A stretch of DNA of 64,000 bases, from assembly GCF_947488025.1 (NCBI RefSeq), contig NZ_CANKYS010000003.1:248001-312000 (forward strand). Direction: 5' to 3'. Numbering within the stretch: the stretch's first letter is position 1; each line of letters opens with the position of its first letter. Position numbers and translations under genes: made by a program. Origin of the DNA: an uncultured Nocardioides sp. GTDB lineage: Bacteria; Actinomycetota; Actinomycetes; Propionibacteriales; Nocardioidaceae. Shown in pieces: positions 16,151 through 24,508 of the stretch. Below the pieces are notes generated by a model. It was not told the origin of the DNA. It searched no databases and was given only the letters and a program-made list of their open reading frames with translations.

Positions 16151-17595
16151 CCACGCTCGCCGCCCGGGCCCCGCGCACGCTGACCGCGCGACTGGTGGCC
16201 GTGGTCGTCCTGCTCGTCGCGGTGACCGCCGCGGTCATCGGCACCGCGACGGCGCTCGTGATGAAGGACTACTTCACCGACCGGCTCGATGACGAGGTGC
16301 GCGGCTCGCTCGCCCGCGAGTTCGGTCCGCCGACCGACTTCGGCCCCGGGCCGCGCGGCGACGATCGCGGACCCGGCGGCCAGCGCATCGGCACCCTGAC
16401 CGCCGTCCTCCCGAGCACGACGGGCGGCCCGTACGGCGTCGTGGTCGAGGACTCCTCCCGGGGAGGCGTGGACGAGCTGCCCGTCTCGGCCGAGGTCCTC
16501 GACCGGCTCGAGGACGTGCCCGCCGACGGACGGGTGCGGGAGGTGGACCTGCCCGGGCTCGGCACCTACCGGGTCATCGCCGCCGGCGACGGCAGCACCA
16601 GGGCCGTGGCCGGCCTCCCGACCGACGAGGTCGACGAGACACTCGCCTGGCTGGTGACCATCGTCGTCGTCGTCGGGGCGGGAGCGGTGGCAGCCGCCGG
16701 CGCCGCGGGCACGGTCGTCGTACGCCGTCAGCTGGCGCCGCTGCGCGAGGTGGCCGCGACCGCGCACCGGGTCGCGGAGCTGCCGCTGGCCTCCGGCGAG
16801 ATCGAGATGGCCGAGCGGGTGCCGCAGCGGCTGACCGACGAGCGCACCGAGGTGGGGCAGGTCGGCTCGGCGCTCAACGCGATGCTCGACCACGTCGAGG
16901 ACTCCCTCGGCCAGCGCCACCTCAGCGAGCAGCGGGTGCGGCAGTTCGTCGCCGACGCCTCGCACGAGCTGCGTACGCCGCTGGCCACGATCGCGGGCTA
17001 CACCGAGCTGGCCCGCCACCGACCCGAGACCAGCGGCACGGCACTCGCCAAGGTGGAGACCGAGTCCGCCCGGATGACTGCCCTGGTCGAGGACCTGCTG
17101 CTGCTCGCCCGCCTCGACTCCGGCCGTCCGCTGGAGCGACAGCCGGTCGACCTGTCCCGACTCCTGCTCGAGGCCGTCGACGACGTACGCGTGGTGGACG
17201 CGGAGCGGTCCTGGCGGCTCTCCCTGCCCGACGAGCCCATCACCGTCACCGGCGACGCGGCCCGGCTGCACCAGGTCGTCAGCAACCTGCTGGCCAACGC
17301 CCGCACGCACACGCCTCCGGGCAGCACCGTGACCGTCACCGCGACCGGCCACGGCTTCACCGTCCACGACGACGGCCCGGGCTTCCCTCCGGAGCTGGCG
17401 CCGCACGCGTTCGAGCGCTTCACCCGCGGCGACGCCGCCCGCACCCGCGGCGACGCCGCCCGCACCCGCGGCGGCGCGGGCCTCGGCCTGTCGCTCGTGG
17501 AGGCGATCGTCGGCGCGCACGGCGGGGCGGTGACGCTCGAGAGCCGGCCCGGTGACACGACGATCGCCGTCGCCCTGCCCCCCGCTCCTGCGTAA
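16147..17595 (+). CDS. Sensor histidine kinase
   Basis: 482 residues: TM1 (about 13-38), an extracytoplasmic loop (40-155) containing GDDRGPGG (71-78), TM2 (about 160-190) and HAMP. HisKA follows with the phosphoacceptor in DASHELRTPL (about residue 263), then HATPase_c with N-box NLLANARTH, DDGPGF and GLGLSLV. Directly before the G2 box, a 21-bp unit is tandemly duplicated (17422-17463), giving GDAARTR twice in the ATP lid. The start GTG overlaps the regulator stop. The sensor loop shares its Gly-rich motif with the small membrane protein at 13184-13621, suggesting a common ligand or direct interaction. Confidence 0.93.
   Translation: MTTLAARAPRTLTARLVAVVVLLVAVTAAVIGTATALVMKDYFTDRLDDEVRGSLAREFGPPTDFGPGPRGDDRGPGGQRIGTLTAVLPSTTGGPYGVVVEDSSRGGVDELPVSAEVLDRLEDVPADGRVREVDLPGLGTYRVIAAGDGSTRAVAGLPTDEVDETLAWLVTIVVVVGAGAVAAAGAAGTVVVRRQLAPLREVAATAHRVAELPLASGEIEMAERVPQRLTDERTEVGQVGSALNAMLDHVEDSLGQRHLSEQRVRQFVADASHELRTPLATIAGYTELARHRPETSGTALAKVETESARMTALVEDLLLLARLDSGRPLERQPVDLSRLLLEAVDDVRVVDAERSWRLSLPDEPITVTGDAARLHQVVSNLLANARTHTPPGSTVTVTATGHGFTVHDDGPGFPPELAPHAFERFTRGDAARTRGDAARTRGGAGLGLSLVEAIVGAHGGAVTLESRPGDTTIAVALPPAPA
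17422..17463 (+). repeat. Tandem 21-bp duplication inside the kinase ATP lid
   Basis: Two identical 21-bp units (17422-17442 and 17443-17463) followed by a partial third. They encode the heptad repeat TRGDAAR and keep the frame. Confidence 0.8.
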
Positions 17596-17603
17596 ACGCC
17601 GGT

Positions 17604-17609
17604 TACGGT
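17604..17609 (+). promoter_or_regulatory. -10 box for the SDR gene at 17616
   Basis: TACGGT ends 6 nt before the ATG; leaderless pattern. Confidence 0.5.
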
Positions 17610-17615
17610 GCTGGC

Positions 17616-18449
17616 ATGAGCCTGACCACCCTCACCGACAAGGTCGTCGTCATCACGGGTGCGGGGTCCGGCATCGGCCGCGCCCTCGCCATCCGCAGCG
17701 CGCGGGCCGGCGCCCTCCTCGCGCTCTCCGACCGGGACGCCGACGGCCTCGCCGAGACCGTTGGACTGGCGGAGCGGGCGGGCGCCACGACGGTCCGCCA
17801 CGACGTCGTCGACGTCTCGGACCGCGCGGCGGTCGCGACCTGGGCCGCCGGCGTCGTCGAGGAGCTCGGCCGGGTGAACCTGGTGATCAACAACGCCGGC
17901 GTGAGCGCCACCGGGGACTTCACCGACCTGACCTACGACGACATGGACTGGATCGTCGGGATCAACTTCTGGGGCGTGGTCCACGGATCCAAGGAGTTCC
18001 TGCCCCACCTCATCGCGTCGGGCGACGGCGCCCTGGTCAACATCTCCTCGCTCTTCGGCCTCGTCTCCGTGCCCGGGCAGTCGGCCTACAACGCCACCAA
18101 GTACGCCGTCCGCGGGCTGACCGAGGCGATCCGCGGCGAGATGCTCGTGGCCGGGCACCCCGTCACGGTCACGTGCGTCCACCCCGGCGGCGTCCGCACC
18201 GGCATCAGCCGCCACGGGCGCAAGGCCGCCGGACTCGACGCCGCTCGCATCGACAAGCTCTTCGACACCAAGCTCGCCAGGATGTCGCCCGACCGGGCCG
18301 CGGAGATCATCCTCGACGGCGCGCTCGCCGGGAAGCCGCGCGTCCTCGTCGGCCTCGACGCCCACGTCATCCACCAGCTCGGCCGCATCCTGGGCGCGCG
18401 CTACCAGGACGTCGTCGCCCGCTGGACCGCCCGCATGCCCCTCCGCTGA
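17616..18449 (+). CDS. SDR-family NAD(P)-dependent oxidoreductase
   Basis: 277-residue classical short-chain dehydrogenase. The cofactor motif TGAGSGIG is at 14-21, NNAG at about 92-95, catalytic Ser at about 144 (NISS) and Tyr158-Lys162 (YNATK). The acidic residue after strand 2 (SDRDADG) is ambiguous between NAD and NADP. The C-terminal substrate lid is typical of actinobacterial SDRs of unknown substrate. It is transcribed alone or with the DUF402 gene 14 bp downstream, although that gene has its own -10 box. Confidence 0.92.
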   Translation: MSLTTLTDKVVVITGAGSGIGRALAIRSARAGALLALSDRDADGLAETVGLAERAGATTVRHDVVDVSDRAAVATWAAGVVEELGRVNLVINNAGVSATGDFTDLTYDDMDWIVGINFWGVVHGSKEFLPHLIASGDGALVNISSLFGLVSVPGQSAYNATKYAVRGLTEAIRGEMLVAGHPVTVTCVHPGGVRTGISRHGRKAAGLDAARIDKLFDTKLARMSPDRAAEIILDGALAGKPRVLVGLDAHVIHQLGRILGARYQDVVARWTARMPLR

Positions 18450-18451
18450 CC

Positions 18452-18457
18452 TAGGTT
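18452..18457 (+). promoter_or_regulatory. -10 box for the DUF402 gene
   Basis: TAGGTT ends 6 nt before the GTG at 18464; leaderless pattern. Confidence 0.5.
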
Positions 18458-18463
18458 GGGCGG

Positions 18464-19033
18464 GTGAGCACGCACGATCCCGGGACCCCGATCCGTTGCG
18501 AGATGACCAAGTGGGGCGACCGGCCGCACTGGCGGTTCGACGGCGTGTTCCTCGGTGCTGACGAGCACGGCGAGTGGCTCGGCTTCCCGGCGGGCACGCA
18601 CAACCAGCGACCCGGGCACCAGTTCCACTCCGCCGTCGCGGCGGTGACGCTCGTCCAGCCCGACCGCTGGCACCTCCCGACCTTCCAGGCCCCCGGCATC
18701 TGGTGCGACCTCTACATCGACGTCACCAGCCCGGCGACCTGGGACGGCCACGTCCTCCGGGCGGTCGACCTCGACCTCGACGTGATCCGCCTGCCCGACC
18801 CGCTGCCGACCGTCGAGTCCGCGCCGTGGGACGTCCACCCGGTCGGCCCGGGCGAGGTCTTCGTCGACGACGAGGACGAGTTCGCCGAGCACCAGGTGGT
18901 CTACGGCTACCCCGCCGACGTGGTCGCGAGCGCGCAGGCCAGCTGCGACGAGCTCGTCGCGGCCGTGCGGGCCGGCCTGCCGCCGTACGACGGTGCGCAC
19001 GAGAAGTGGCTCACCCGTCTGACGTCCGCCTGA
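18464..19033 (+). CDS. DUF402 domain protein
   Basis: 189 residues. The DUF402 fold is recognised from the middle segment CDLYIDVTSPATWDG, then VDLDLDVIRL and VDDEDEFAEHQVVYGYP. These hold the acidic residues that coordinate divalent metal in structurally known relatives (nucleoside di/triphosphate phosphatases of the Ntdp type). Activity on nucleotides is therefore plausible but not shown. The last 23 bp overlap antiparallel with the 3' end of the ThrE-like gene. Confidence 0.85.
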   Translation: MSTHDPGTPIRCEMTKWGDRPHWRFDGVFLGADEHGEWLGFPAGTHNQRPGHQFHSAVAAVTLVQPDRWHLPTFQAPGIWCDLYIDVTSPATWDGHVLRAVDLDLDVIRLPDPLPTVESAPWDVHPVGPGEVFVDDEDEFAEHQVVYGYPADVVASAQASCDELVAAVRAGLPPYDGAHEKWLTRLTSA

Positions 19034-20432
19034 GCGCCCGCCGCTCGGCGCGGGTCATCGCCCGGAACGGGCCGACGAGCCGCGGCCCGGCCAGCCGGCT
19101 CTCCAGCTTGCGCGCCTCCCGCTTGAGCGGCTGGGCGACGTACTCCCCGAGGATCACGCCGGAGGCCAGCGCGATCGCGACCGAGATCGCCGTCATCAGC
19201 GCGAGGATGCCCTGGGAGACGAAGGCGCCGCCCTCGGCGAGGAACGCCAGGCCGCGGTAGATCGACAGGCCGGGCAGGAACGGGACGATCGCCGGCACCG
19301 CCACGACGAGCGGAGGCACCCGCACGCGCCCGGCGACGGCGTAGGCGACGAGGCCGATGAAGAACGCCGCCCCGCCCGCGGCGGTCGCCCGCCCGAAGCC
19401 GGCCACCGAGATGCCCTGGGAGATCAGCGCCGCGACGGCGGTGATGAGCGCGATCGGCACCACGGCACGCCGCGGGGCGTACGACGCCACGCTGAAGGCG
19501 GCCGCCGACACCGCGGCCCCGGCGAGCACCGCCGGCAGGTCGGAGATGCCCAGCGCGCCGGGCACCAGCTGGCCGAGCTCCAGGCCGACGCCCCCGGCGA
19601 CCGAGATGCCGAGCGCGACGCCCGCGATGATGCCCGCGGTGGCCATCATCGCCTCGATGAGCCGGGCGCTGGAGGTCAGGTAGAAGCCGGTGAGCGCGTC
19701 CTGCACGGCGCCCATCAGGCCGATCCCGGCGAGCAGCATGATGATGTTGGCAGTGACGACGAGCGACGGGTCCACCTCGATCGGGGTGGCCGCCACCGCC
19801 GCGGCCAGCAGCGTGGCGATCGCCCCGCCCGCGACCTGGAGGTAGAAGAACGGCAGCCGTCGGCGCGCCAGCACGATCTGCACCCGGTCGATGAGGGCGG
19901 CCGCGACCGCCGCGACGACCGAGACGACCGGCCCGCCGCCGAGGAAGACGCCGACGGCTGCGGCCATCACCATCCACGCGACGGTGACCCCCCAGCGCGG
20001 CAGGGCGTGGCCCAGCGAGACGATCGTCGCCATCCGCGAGCGCGCGAGGTAGAGGTCGGCCTGGTCGGTGAGGATGTCGCGCACCAGGTGGTCCACCGCG
20101 GTGAGGTCCTCGTAGTCGATGTCGCGCTGCTGGACGTGACGCAGCATCAGGGTGGGTACGTCGTCGGGCGAGCGCTGGTGGCTCATCGAGAGGGCCGTGA
20201 AGGTCACGTCGATCTCGGCCGAGCGCAGCCCGAGGTGGTCGGCGACCGACCGCATCGTCGCGGTCACGTCCGCGGCCCCGGCGCCCGAGGACAGCAGCAT
20301 CTCCCCGATGCGCAGGCAGAGGTCCATCGTCAGGTGGATCTCGCGCGCCCGCTCGGCCTCGAGCTGGGCCTCCAGCTCGGCCTGCGGATCGTCGTCGTCC
20401 GGGGTGCGTGATCGTCCGTCCAGCTGGTCCAC
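19011..20432 (-). CDS. Threonine/serine exporter family protein (ThrE type)
   Basis: 473-residue membrane protein with about ten predicted helices, combining the ThrE domain (DUF1212) and the ThrE_2 domain (DUF3815) in one chain, as in Corynebacterium ThrE. The cytoplasmic N-terminal part has LCLRIGEMLLSSGAGAADVTATM, the conserved amphipathic segment of the family. The C-terminus is a basic helix. The start is GTG 20432, 6 nt after CACCAT. The likely role is proton-driven efflux of threonine, serine or related solutes. It overlaps the DUF402 gene end and is divergent from the ligase gene. Confidence 0.9.
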   Translation of the reverse strand: MDQLDGRSRTPDDDDPQAELEAQLEAERAREIHLTMDLCLRIGEMLLSSGAGAADVTATMRSVADHLGLRSAEIDVTFTALSMSHQRSPDDVPTLMLRHVQQRDIDYEDLTAVDHLVRDILTDQADLYLARSRMATIVSLGHALPRWGVTVAWMVMAAAVGVFLGGGPVVSVVAAVAAALIDRVQIVLARRRLPFFYLQVAGGAIATLLAAAVAATPIEVDPSLVVTANIIMLLAGIGLMGAVQDALTGFYLTSSARLIEAMMATAGIIAGVALGISVAGGVGLELGQLVPGALGISDLPAVLAGAAVSAAAFSVASYAPRRAVVPIALITAVAALISQGISVAGFGRATAAGGAAFFIGLVAYAVAGRVRVPPLVVAVPAIVPFLPGLSIYRGLAFLAEGGAFVSQGILALMTAISVAIALASGVILGEYVAQPLKREARKLESRLAGPRLVGPFRAMTRAERRALRRTSDG

Positions 20433-20499
20433 CCGGCCATGGTGGCAAAGGCCGGATCCCACCCGGCACAGGGGTGAGCCCGCGCCGCGGGGGCGTCCC

Positions 20500-20505
20500 T
20501 AGACT
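20500..20505 (+). promoter_or_regulatory. -10 box for the carboxylate-amine ligase gene
   Basis: TAGACT ends 6 nt before the ATG at 20512; leaderless pattern. Confidence 0.55.
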
Positions 20506-20511
20506 CGAGGC

Positions 20512-21645
20512 ATGCGCATCGACTTCCACGCGTCGCCGGAGCCGACGCTCGGGGTGGAGTGGGAGTTCGCGCTCGTCGACCGGACCAGCCGCGACCTCGT
20601 CAGCGTCGCCTCCGAGGTGCACGAGCTCGCCGGCGGTCGGCTCGACCGGCCCGAGCGGCTGCACAAGGAGCTGCTGCGCAACACCGTCGAGGTGGTCACC
20701 GGCATCTGCGACACCGTCGACGAGGCCGTCGCCGACCTGCGCGACACCCTGGCCGTCGTCCGTCCCGCGGCCGCCGAGCTCGGGGTCGACCTCCTCGGCG
20801 CCGGGTCGCACCCCTTCGCCGACTGGTCCCACCAGCAGCTCACCGAGGGCCACCGCTACGCCGAGCTCATCAACCGCACGCAGTGGTGGGGCCGGCAGAT
20901 GCTGATCTGGGGCGTCCACGTGCACGTGGGGATGCCCGAGCGCGACCGGGTGATGCCGGTGCTGGCGTCGATGCTGACGACGTACCCCCACCTCCTCGCG
21001 CTGTCGGCCAGCTCCCCCATCTGGGCCGGCCAGGACACCGGATACGCGTCCAACCGGGCGCTGATGTTCCAGCAGCTCCCGACGGCCGGGCTTCCCTTCG
21101 CGTTCGACACGTGGGCCGAGTTCGAGAAGTGCATCGCCGACCAGACCACGACCGGGATCATCGACTCGATGTCCGACGTGCGCTGGGACGTGCGCCCCGC
21201 TCCGCACCTGGGCACCCTCGAGCACCGGGTGTGCGACGGCATGTCGGACCTCGGCGAGCTCGGCGCCCTCACCGCGCTCGTCCACTGCCTCGTCGTCGAC
21301 CTCGACACCCGGCTCGCCGCGGGCGAGCAGCTGCCGACCCTGCCGCCGTGGCAGGTGCAGGAGAACAAGTGGCGCGCCGCCCGCTACGGCCTCGACGCGA
21401 TCGTCATCCTCGACGACAGAAACCGCGAGCGGCTGGTCACCGAGGACCTCGACGACCTCCTCGAGCACCTCACCCCCGTGGCCAAGCGGCTCGGCTGCGA
21501 GGCCGAGCTGCGCACCGTCGCCGACATCCCCGTCCGCGGCGCGTCCTACCAGCGCCAGCGGGCCGTCGCCCGCGAGTCCGGCGGCGACCTCGTCGCGGTC
21601 GTCGACGCCCTCGTCGACGAGCTGGCCCACTCGCTGGAGTCCTGA
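20512..21645 (+). CDS. Glutamate-cysteine ligase-like carboxylate-amine ligase (GCS2, YbdK type)
   Basis: 377 residues of the GCS2 family: PTLGVEWEFALVD at the N-terminus, GSHPFADW near residue 105, and the ATP/substrate segment IWGVHVHVGMPERDRVM. SSPIWAGQDTGYASNRA follows, with the terminal region SYQRQRAVA. YbdK-type enzymes have weak glutamate-cysteine ligase activity in E. coli. Since actinobacteria use mycothiol rather than glutathione, the true substrate here is probably different. Length matches the family. No partner genes are adjacent. Confidence 0.9.
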   Translation: MRIDFHASPEPTLGVEWEFALVDRTSRDLVSVASEVHELAGGRLDRPERLHKELLRNTVEVVTGICDTVDEAVADLRDTLAVVRPAAAELGVDLLGAGSHPFADWSHQQLTEGHRYAELINRTQWWGRQMLIWGVHVHVGMPERDRVMPVLASMLTTYPHLLALSASSPIWAGQDTGYASNRALMFQQLPTAGLPFAFDTWAEFEKCIADQTTTGIIDSMSDVRWDVRPAPHLGTLEHRVCDGMSDLGELGALTALVHCLVVDLDTRLAAGEQLPTLPPWQVQENKWRAARYGLDAIVILDDRNRERLVTEDLDDLLEHLTPVAKRLGCEAELRTVADIPVRGASYQRQRAVARESGGDLVAVVDALVDELAHSLES

Positions 21646-21759
21646 GCTTCTTTCCGGGAGCGGGCCCGTCGCCCGCCCTTGTGGCGCTCGCCGGGGGACG
21701 AGAGGATGCCCGGACCTCCCGCCTCGCTCGGCGCCGAGGCCGAGACGGAGGAGCAGCCA

Positions 21760-23163
21760 GTGGTGGACCCGATCGACCCGACCGCGACCGGCTTCCTCCT
21801 CGCCGAGAACCGCAACATGCCGATGCACGTCGGCGGGCTCCAGCTCTTCGAGAAGCCCGAGGGCGCGGGCCGCGGCTACGTCCGCGAGATGTACGAGCAG
21901 ATGCGCGGCGTCGAGCAGGTGGCGCCGCTGTTCCTCAAGCACCCGCACCGCTCCGCGCGTACGGCGGGGCAGCTGGTGTGGGTGCCCGACGAGCAGTTCG
22001 ACATCGAGCACCACGTCCGCCACAGCGCGCTGCCCAAGCCCGGGCGCATCCGCGAGCTGCTGGAGCTCTGCTCGCGGCTGCACAGCACCCGCCTGGCCTG
22101 GGAGCGCCCGCTGTGGGAGGCCCACGTCATCGAGGGCCTGCGCGACGGTCGCGTGGCGATGTACACCAAGACCCACCACGCCCTCGTCGACGGCGTCTCG
22201 GCGATGCGCCTGCTGGCGAGCGTGCTGTCCACCGACCCCGACGAGCGTGACATGCCCGCTCCCTGGGCGATGCGCCCGCGTCCGCCGCGCGACGAGCCCG
22301 CGCCCACCGGGGACGCGTCACTGTCCGACGTCACCTCCGCCACCCTGCGTACGGCGCTCGCGATCGCGTCGGAGGCCGCCGGCATGCCCGGCGCGCTGGT
22401 CCGCACCCTCAACAAGAGCGTGCGCAACGAGACCTCCGCGGTCTCGCTCTACGCCCCCCGCACGATGCTCAACCAGAACATCACCGGCTCGCGCCGCTTC
22501 GCCGCCCAGGACTGGCCGGTCGAGCGGCTGCGGGCGGTCGGCAAGGCGAGCGGCACCACCATCAACGACGTGGTGCTGGCGATGGTCAGCGGCGCCATGC
22601 GGACCTACCTGCTCGACCTCGACGCACTGCCCGAGACGACCCTGATCTCGATGGTGCCGGTCGGGCTCAACGCCAAGCAGTCGCAGCTCGCCTCGGCCGA
22701 CGGCGGCAACGCGGTCGGCGCGGTGATGGTGCAGCTCGGCACCCACCTGCCCGACCCGGCCGACCGGCTCGAGGCGATCCACCGCTCGATGAAGGACGGC
22801 AAGGACAGCCTCTCGGTGATGACGCCGACGCAGATCCTGGCGATGAGCGCGCTCGGGCAGGCGCCCGCCATCCTCGGCCCGTTCCTGCGGATGCAGGGCA
22901 TCGTCCGCCCGCCCTACAACCTCATCGTCAGCAACGTCCCCGGCCCCCGCACCACCCACTACTGGAACGGCGCGAAGCTCACCGGCACCTACCCGCTCTC
23001 CATCCCGATCAACGGGATGGCGCTCAACATCACCTGCACCTCCTACGACGGCAAGATGTGCTTCGGCCTCACCGGCTGCCGTCGCACCGTCCCCCACCTG
23101 CAGGTCCTGCTGCAGTACCTCGACGAGGAGCTGATCGCCCTCGAGCGCGCCGCCGGCGCCTAG
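21760..23163 (+). CDS. Wax ester synthase/diacylglycerol acyltransferase (WS/DGAT)
   Basis: 467-residue acyltransferase that esterifies acyl-CoA to diacylglycerol or fatty alcohol for storage lipid. The catalytic motif HHALVDG is at about 139-145. The second conserved block, PYNLIVSNVPGPR, is at about 410, and the N-terminal ATGFLLAENRNMPMHVG is typical. GTG 21760 is preferred because GGAGGAG lies 7 nt upstream; an in-frame ATG at 21706 would add 18 residues. The TAG stop is also the first three bases of the -10 box of the next gene. A desaturase elsewhere in the window fits a lipid-storing actinobacterium. Confidence 0.92.
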   Translation: MVDPIDPTATGFLLAENRNMPMHVGGLQLFEKPEGAGRGYVREMYEQMRGVEQVAPLFLKHPHRSARTAGQLVWVPDEQFDIEHHVRHSALPKPGRIRELLELCSRLHSTRLAWERPLWEAHVIEGLRDGRVAMYTKTHHALVDGVSAMRLLASVLSTDPDERDMPAPWAMRPRPPRDEPAPTGDASLSDVTSATLRTALAIASEAAGMPGALVRTLNKSVRNETSAVSLYAPRTMLNQNITGSRRFAAQDWPVERLRAVGKASGTTINDVVLAMVSGAMRTYLLDLDALPETTLISMVPVGLNAKQSQLASADGGNAVGAVMVQLGTHLPDPADRLEAIHRSMKDGKDSLSVMTPTQILAMSALGQAPAILGPFLRMQGIVRPPYNLIVSNVPGPRTTHYWNGAKLTGTYPLSIPINGMALNITCTSYDGKMCFGLTGCRRTVPHLQVLLQYLDEELIALERAAGA

Positions 23164-23166
23164 GCT
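23161..23166 (+). promoter_or_regulatory. -10 box for the methyltransferase gene
   Basis: TAGGCT begins with the stop codon of WS/DGAT and ends 7 nt before the GTG at 23174; a leaderless promoter embedded in the preceding stop. Confidence 0.5.
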
Positions 23167-23173
23167 GTCGCGC

Positions 23174-24400
23174 GTGCCCGACGAGCCCGTGTGGAACACC
23201 CTCCATGTCGGTGACAACCTGGACGTCCTGCCGACGCTCTCGCCGGGGTCGGTCGACGTCGTCTACACCGACCCGCCCTACAACACCGGCAACGACTTCG
23301 CCTACGCCGACCGCTTCCGCGACGGGTCGCACGCCGACCCCTACGCCGGGCGGCACGGCGCGTGGACCGCGATGATGCGCCCCCGGCTCGCGGCCGTCCG
23401 CGATGTCCTCGCCCCGCACGGGGCCGTCTTCGTCAGCATCGACGACAACGAGGTCGCCCACCTGAGGCTGCTGATGGACCAGGTCTTCGGCGAGGCCAAC
23501 TTCATGGCGCAGGTCGTGGTCAACCTCAACCCCAAGGGCCGCCAGCTCGGCCGCGGGTTCGCGACCAGCCACGAGTACGTCCTGGCGTACGCGCGCCACC
23601 TCCCGGACTGCCTGGTCGACGGGTCGACGACCGAGGCCGTCGACGAGGCGGACTTCCCGCTGACCACCCCCGACGGACGCCGGTTCCGCTACCTCCCGCT
23701 GCGCAACACCAACAAGAAGTTCAACCCCGTCAGCACGCCGACGCTCCACTACCCGCTCCACGGCGACCCGGTGACAGGCCGGGTCTCGATCACCGAGTTC
23801 GACGGCAGCACCGCCCTCACGCCCGTCTTCGGCGACGGGCGTCCGGCGGTGTGGCGGTGGTCGCGGCCGCGGGTCGAGGAGCGACCCGACGACCTCGAGT
23901 GCCGGGTGATCCGCGGCCGCAGCGGGGAGCGCGCCGACATCTTCCAGCGCGACTGGCTGCACCGCGAGGGCGGGCGCCGCAAGAAGCTGCGCACCATCTG
24001 GCTGGCCGAGGAGATCGGCTCCACCGACACCGCGGTCGCCGAGCTCAAGGCGCTCGTCGGCCACGTCTTCGAGTCGCCCAAGCCGACCGGCCTCGTCCGC
24101 CGGATCCTGTCCACGCTGCCCGCCGACGCGGTCGTGCTCGACCCGTTCGCCGGCAGCGGCACCACCGGTCACGCCGTCGCGCTCGCCAACGCCGCCGACG
24201 GCGGCACCCGCCGCTGCATCAGCATCAACTCCGCCGAGCCGACCCGCGAGGCCTCCAACGCCCGGCTCGCGGGCCTGGCCACGGTCGCCGACATCACCCA
24301 CGCCCGCCTCGCAGCGGTGAGCGCGAGCGTCGGCGGGGGCCTGGAGGTCCAGTATCCGCCGCCCGCCGAGACGGGATCGGGGAACGACAGCTCGCCCTGA
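23174..24400 (+). CDS. Site-specific DNA methyltransferase, beta class (N6-adenine type), orphan
   Basis: 408 residues. Catalytic motif IV DPPYNTG (33-39) comes first, and the AdoMet-binding motif I DPFAGSGTTG (323-332) comes last. The order DPPY - target domain - FxGxG defines beta-class amino-methyltransferases such as type III Mod subunits. DPPY indicates adenine N6. The central variable region (about 130-300) would be the target recognition domain. No Res subunit, endonuclease or DNA-repair gene for a restriction system is adjacent, so it appears solitary. It may be an epigenetic regulator or a relic of a lost system. Both catalytic motifs look intact. Confidence 0.9.
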   Translation: MPDEPVWNTLHVGDNLDVLPTLSPGSVDVVYTDPPYNTGNDFAYADRFRDGSHADPYAGRHGAWTAMMRPRLAAVRDVLAPHGAVFVSIDDNEVAHLRLLMDQVFGEANFMAQVVVNLNPKGRQLGRGFATSHEYVLAYARHLPDCLVDGSTTEAVDEADFPLTTPDGRRFRYLPLRNTNKKFNPVSTPTLHYPLHGDPVTGRVSITEFDGSTALTPVFGDGRPAVWRWSRPRVEERPDDLECRVIRGRSGERADIFQRDWLHREGGRRKKLRTIWLAEEIGSTDTAVAELKALVGHVFESPKPTGLVRRILSTLPADAVVLDPFAGSGTTGHAVALANAADGGTRRCISINSAEPTREASNARLAGLATVADITHARLAAVSASVGGGLEVQYPPPAETGSGNDSSP

Positions 24401-24461
24401 GCGAGCCGGGACTCCCCGTTGGTCGACCGGACGCCCGTGCTCGGGGTTCCCGGAATCGCTC
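24399..24461 (+). terminator. Imperfect hairpin after the methyltransferase
   Basis: Arms 24399-24418 and 24442-24461 (GAGCGAgCCGGGAcTCCCCG against its near complement, three differences) start at the stop codon. They are followed at 24466-24471 by AATTTT. This is probably an intrinsic terminator of the methyltransferase transcript. Confidence 0.55.
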
Positions 24462-24508
24462 ATCCCAATTTTCCCACCAGCCCCACGACGTCCTTTACTG
24501 TGGAGCGC

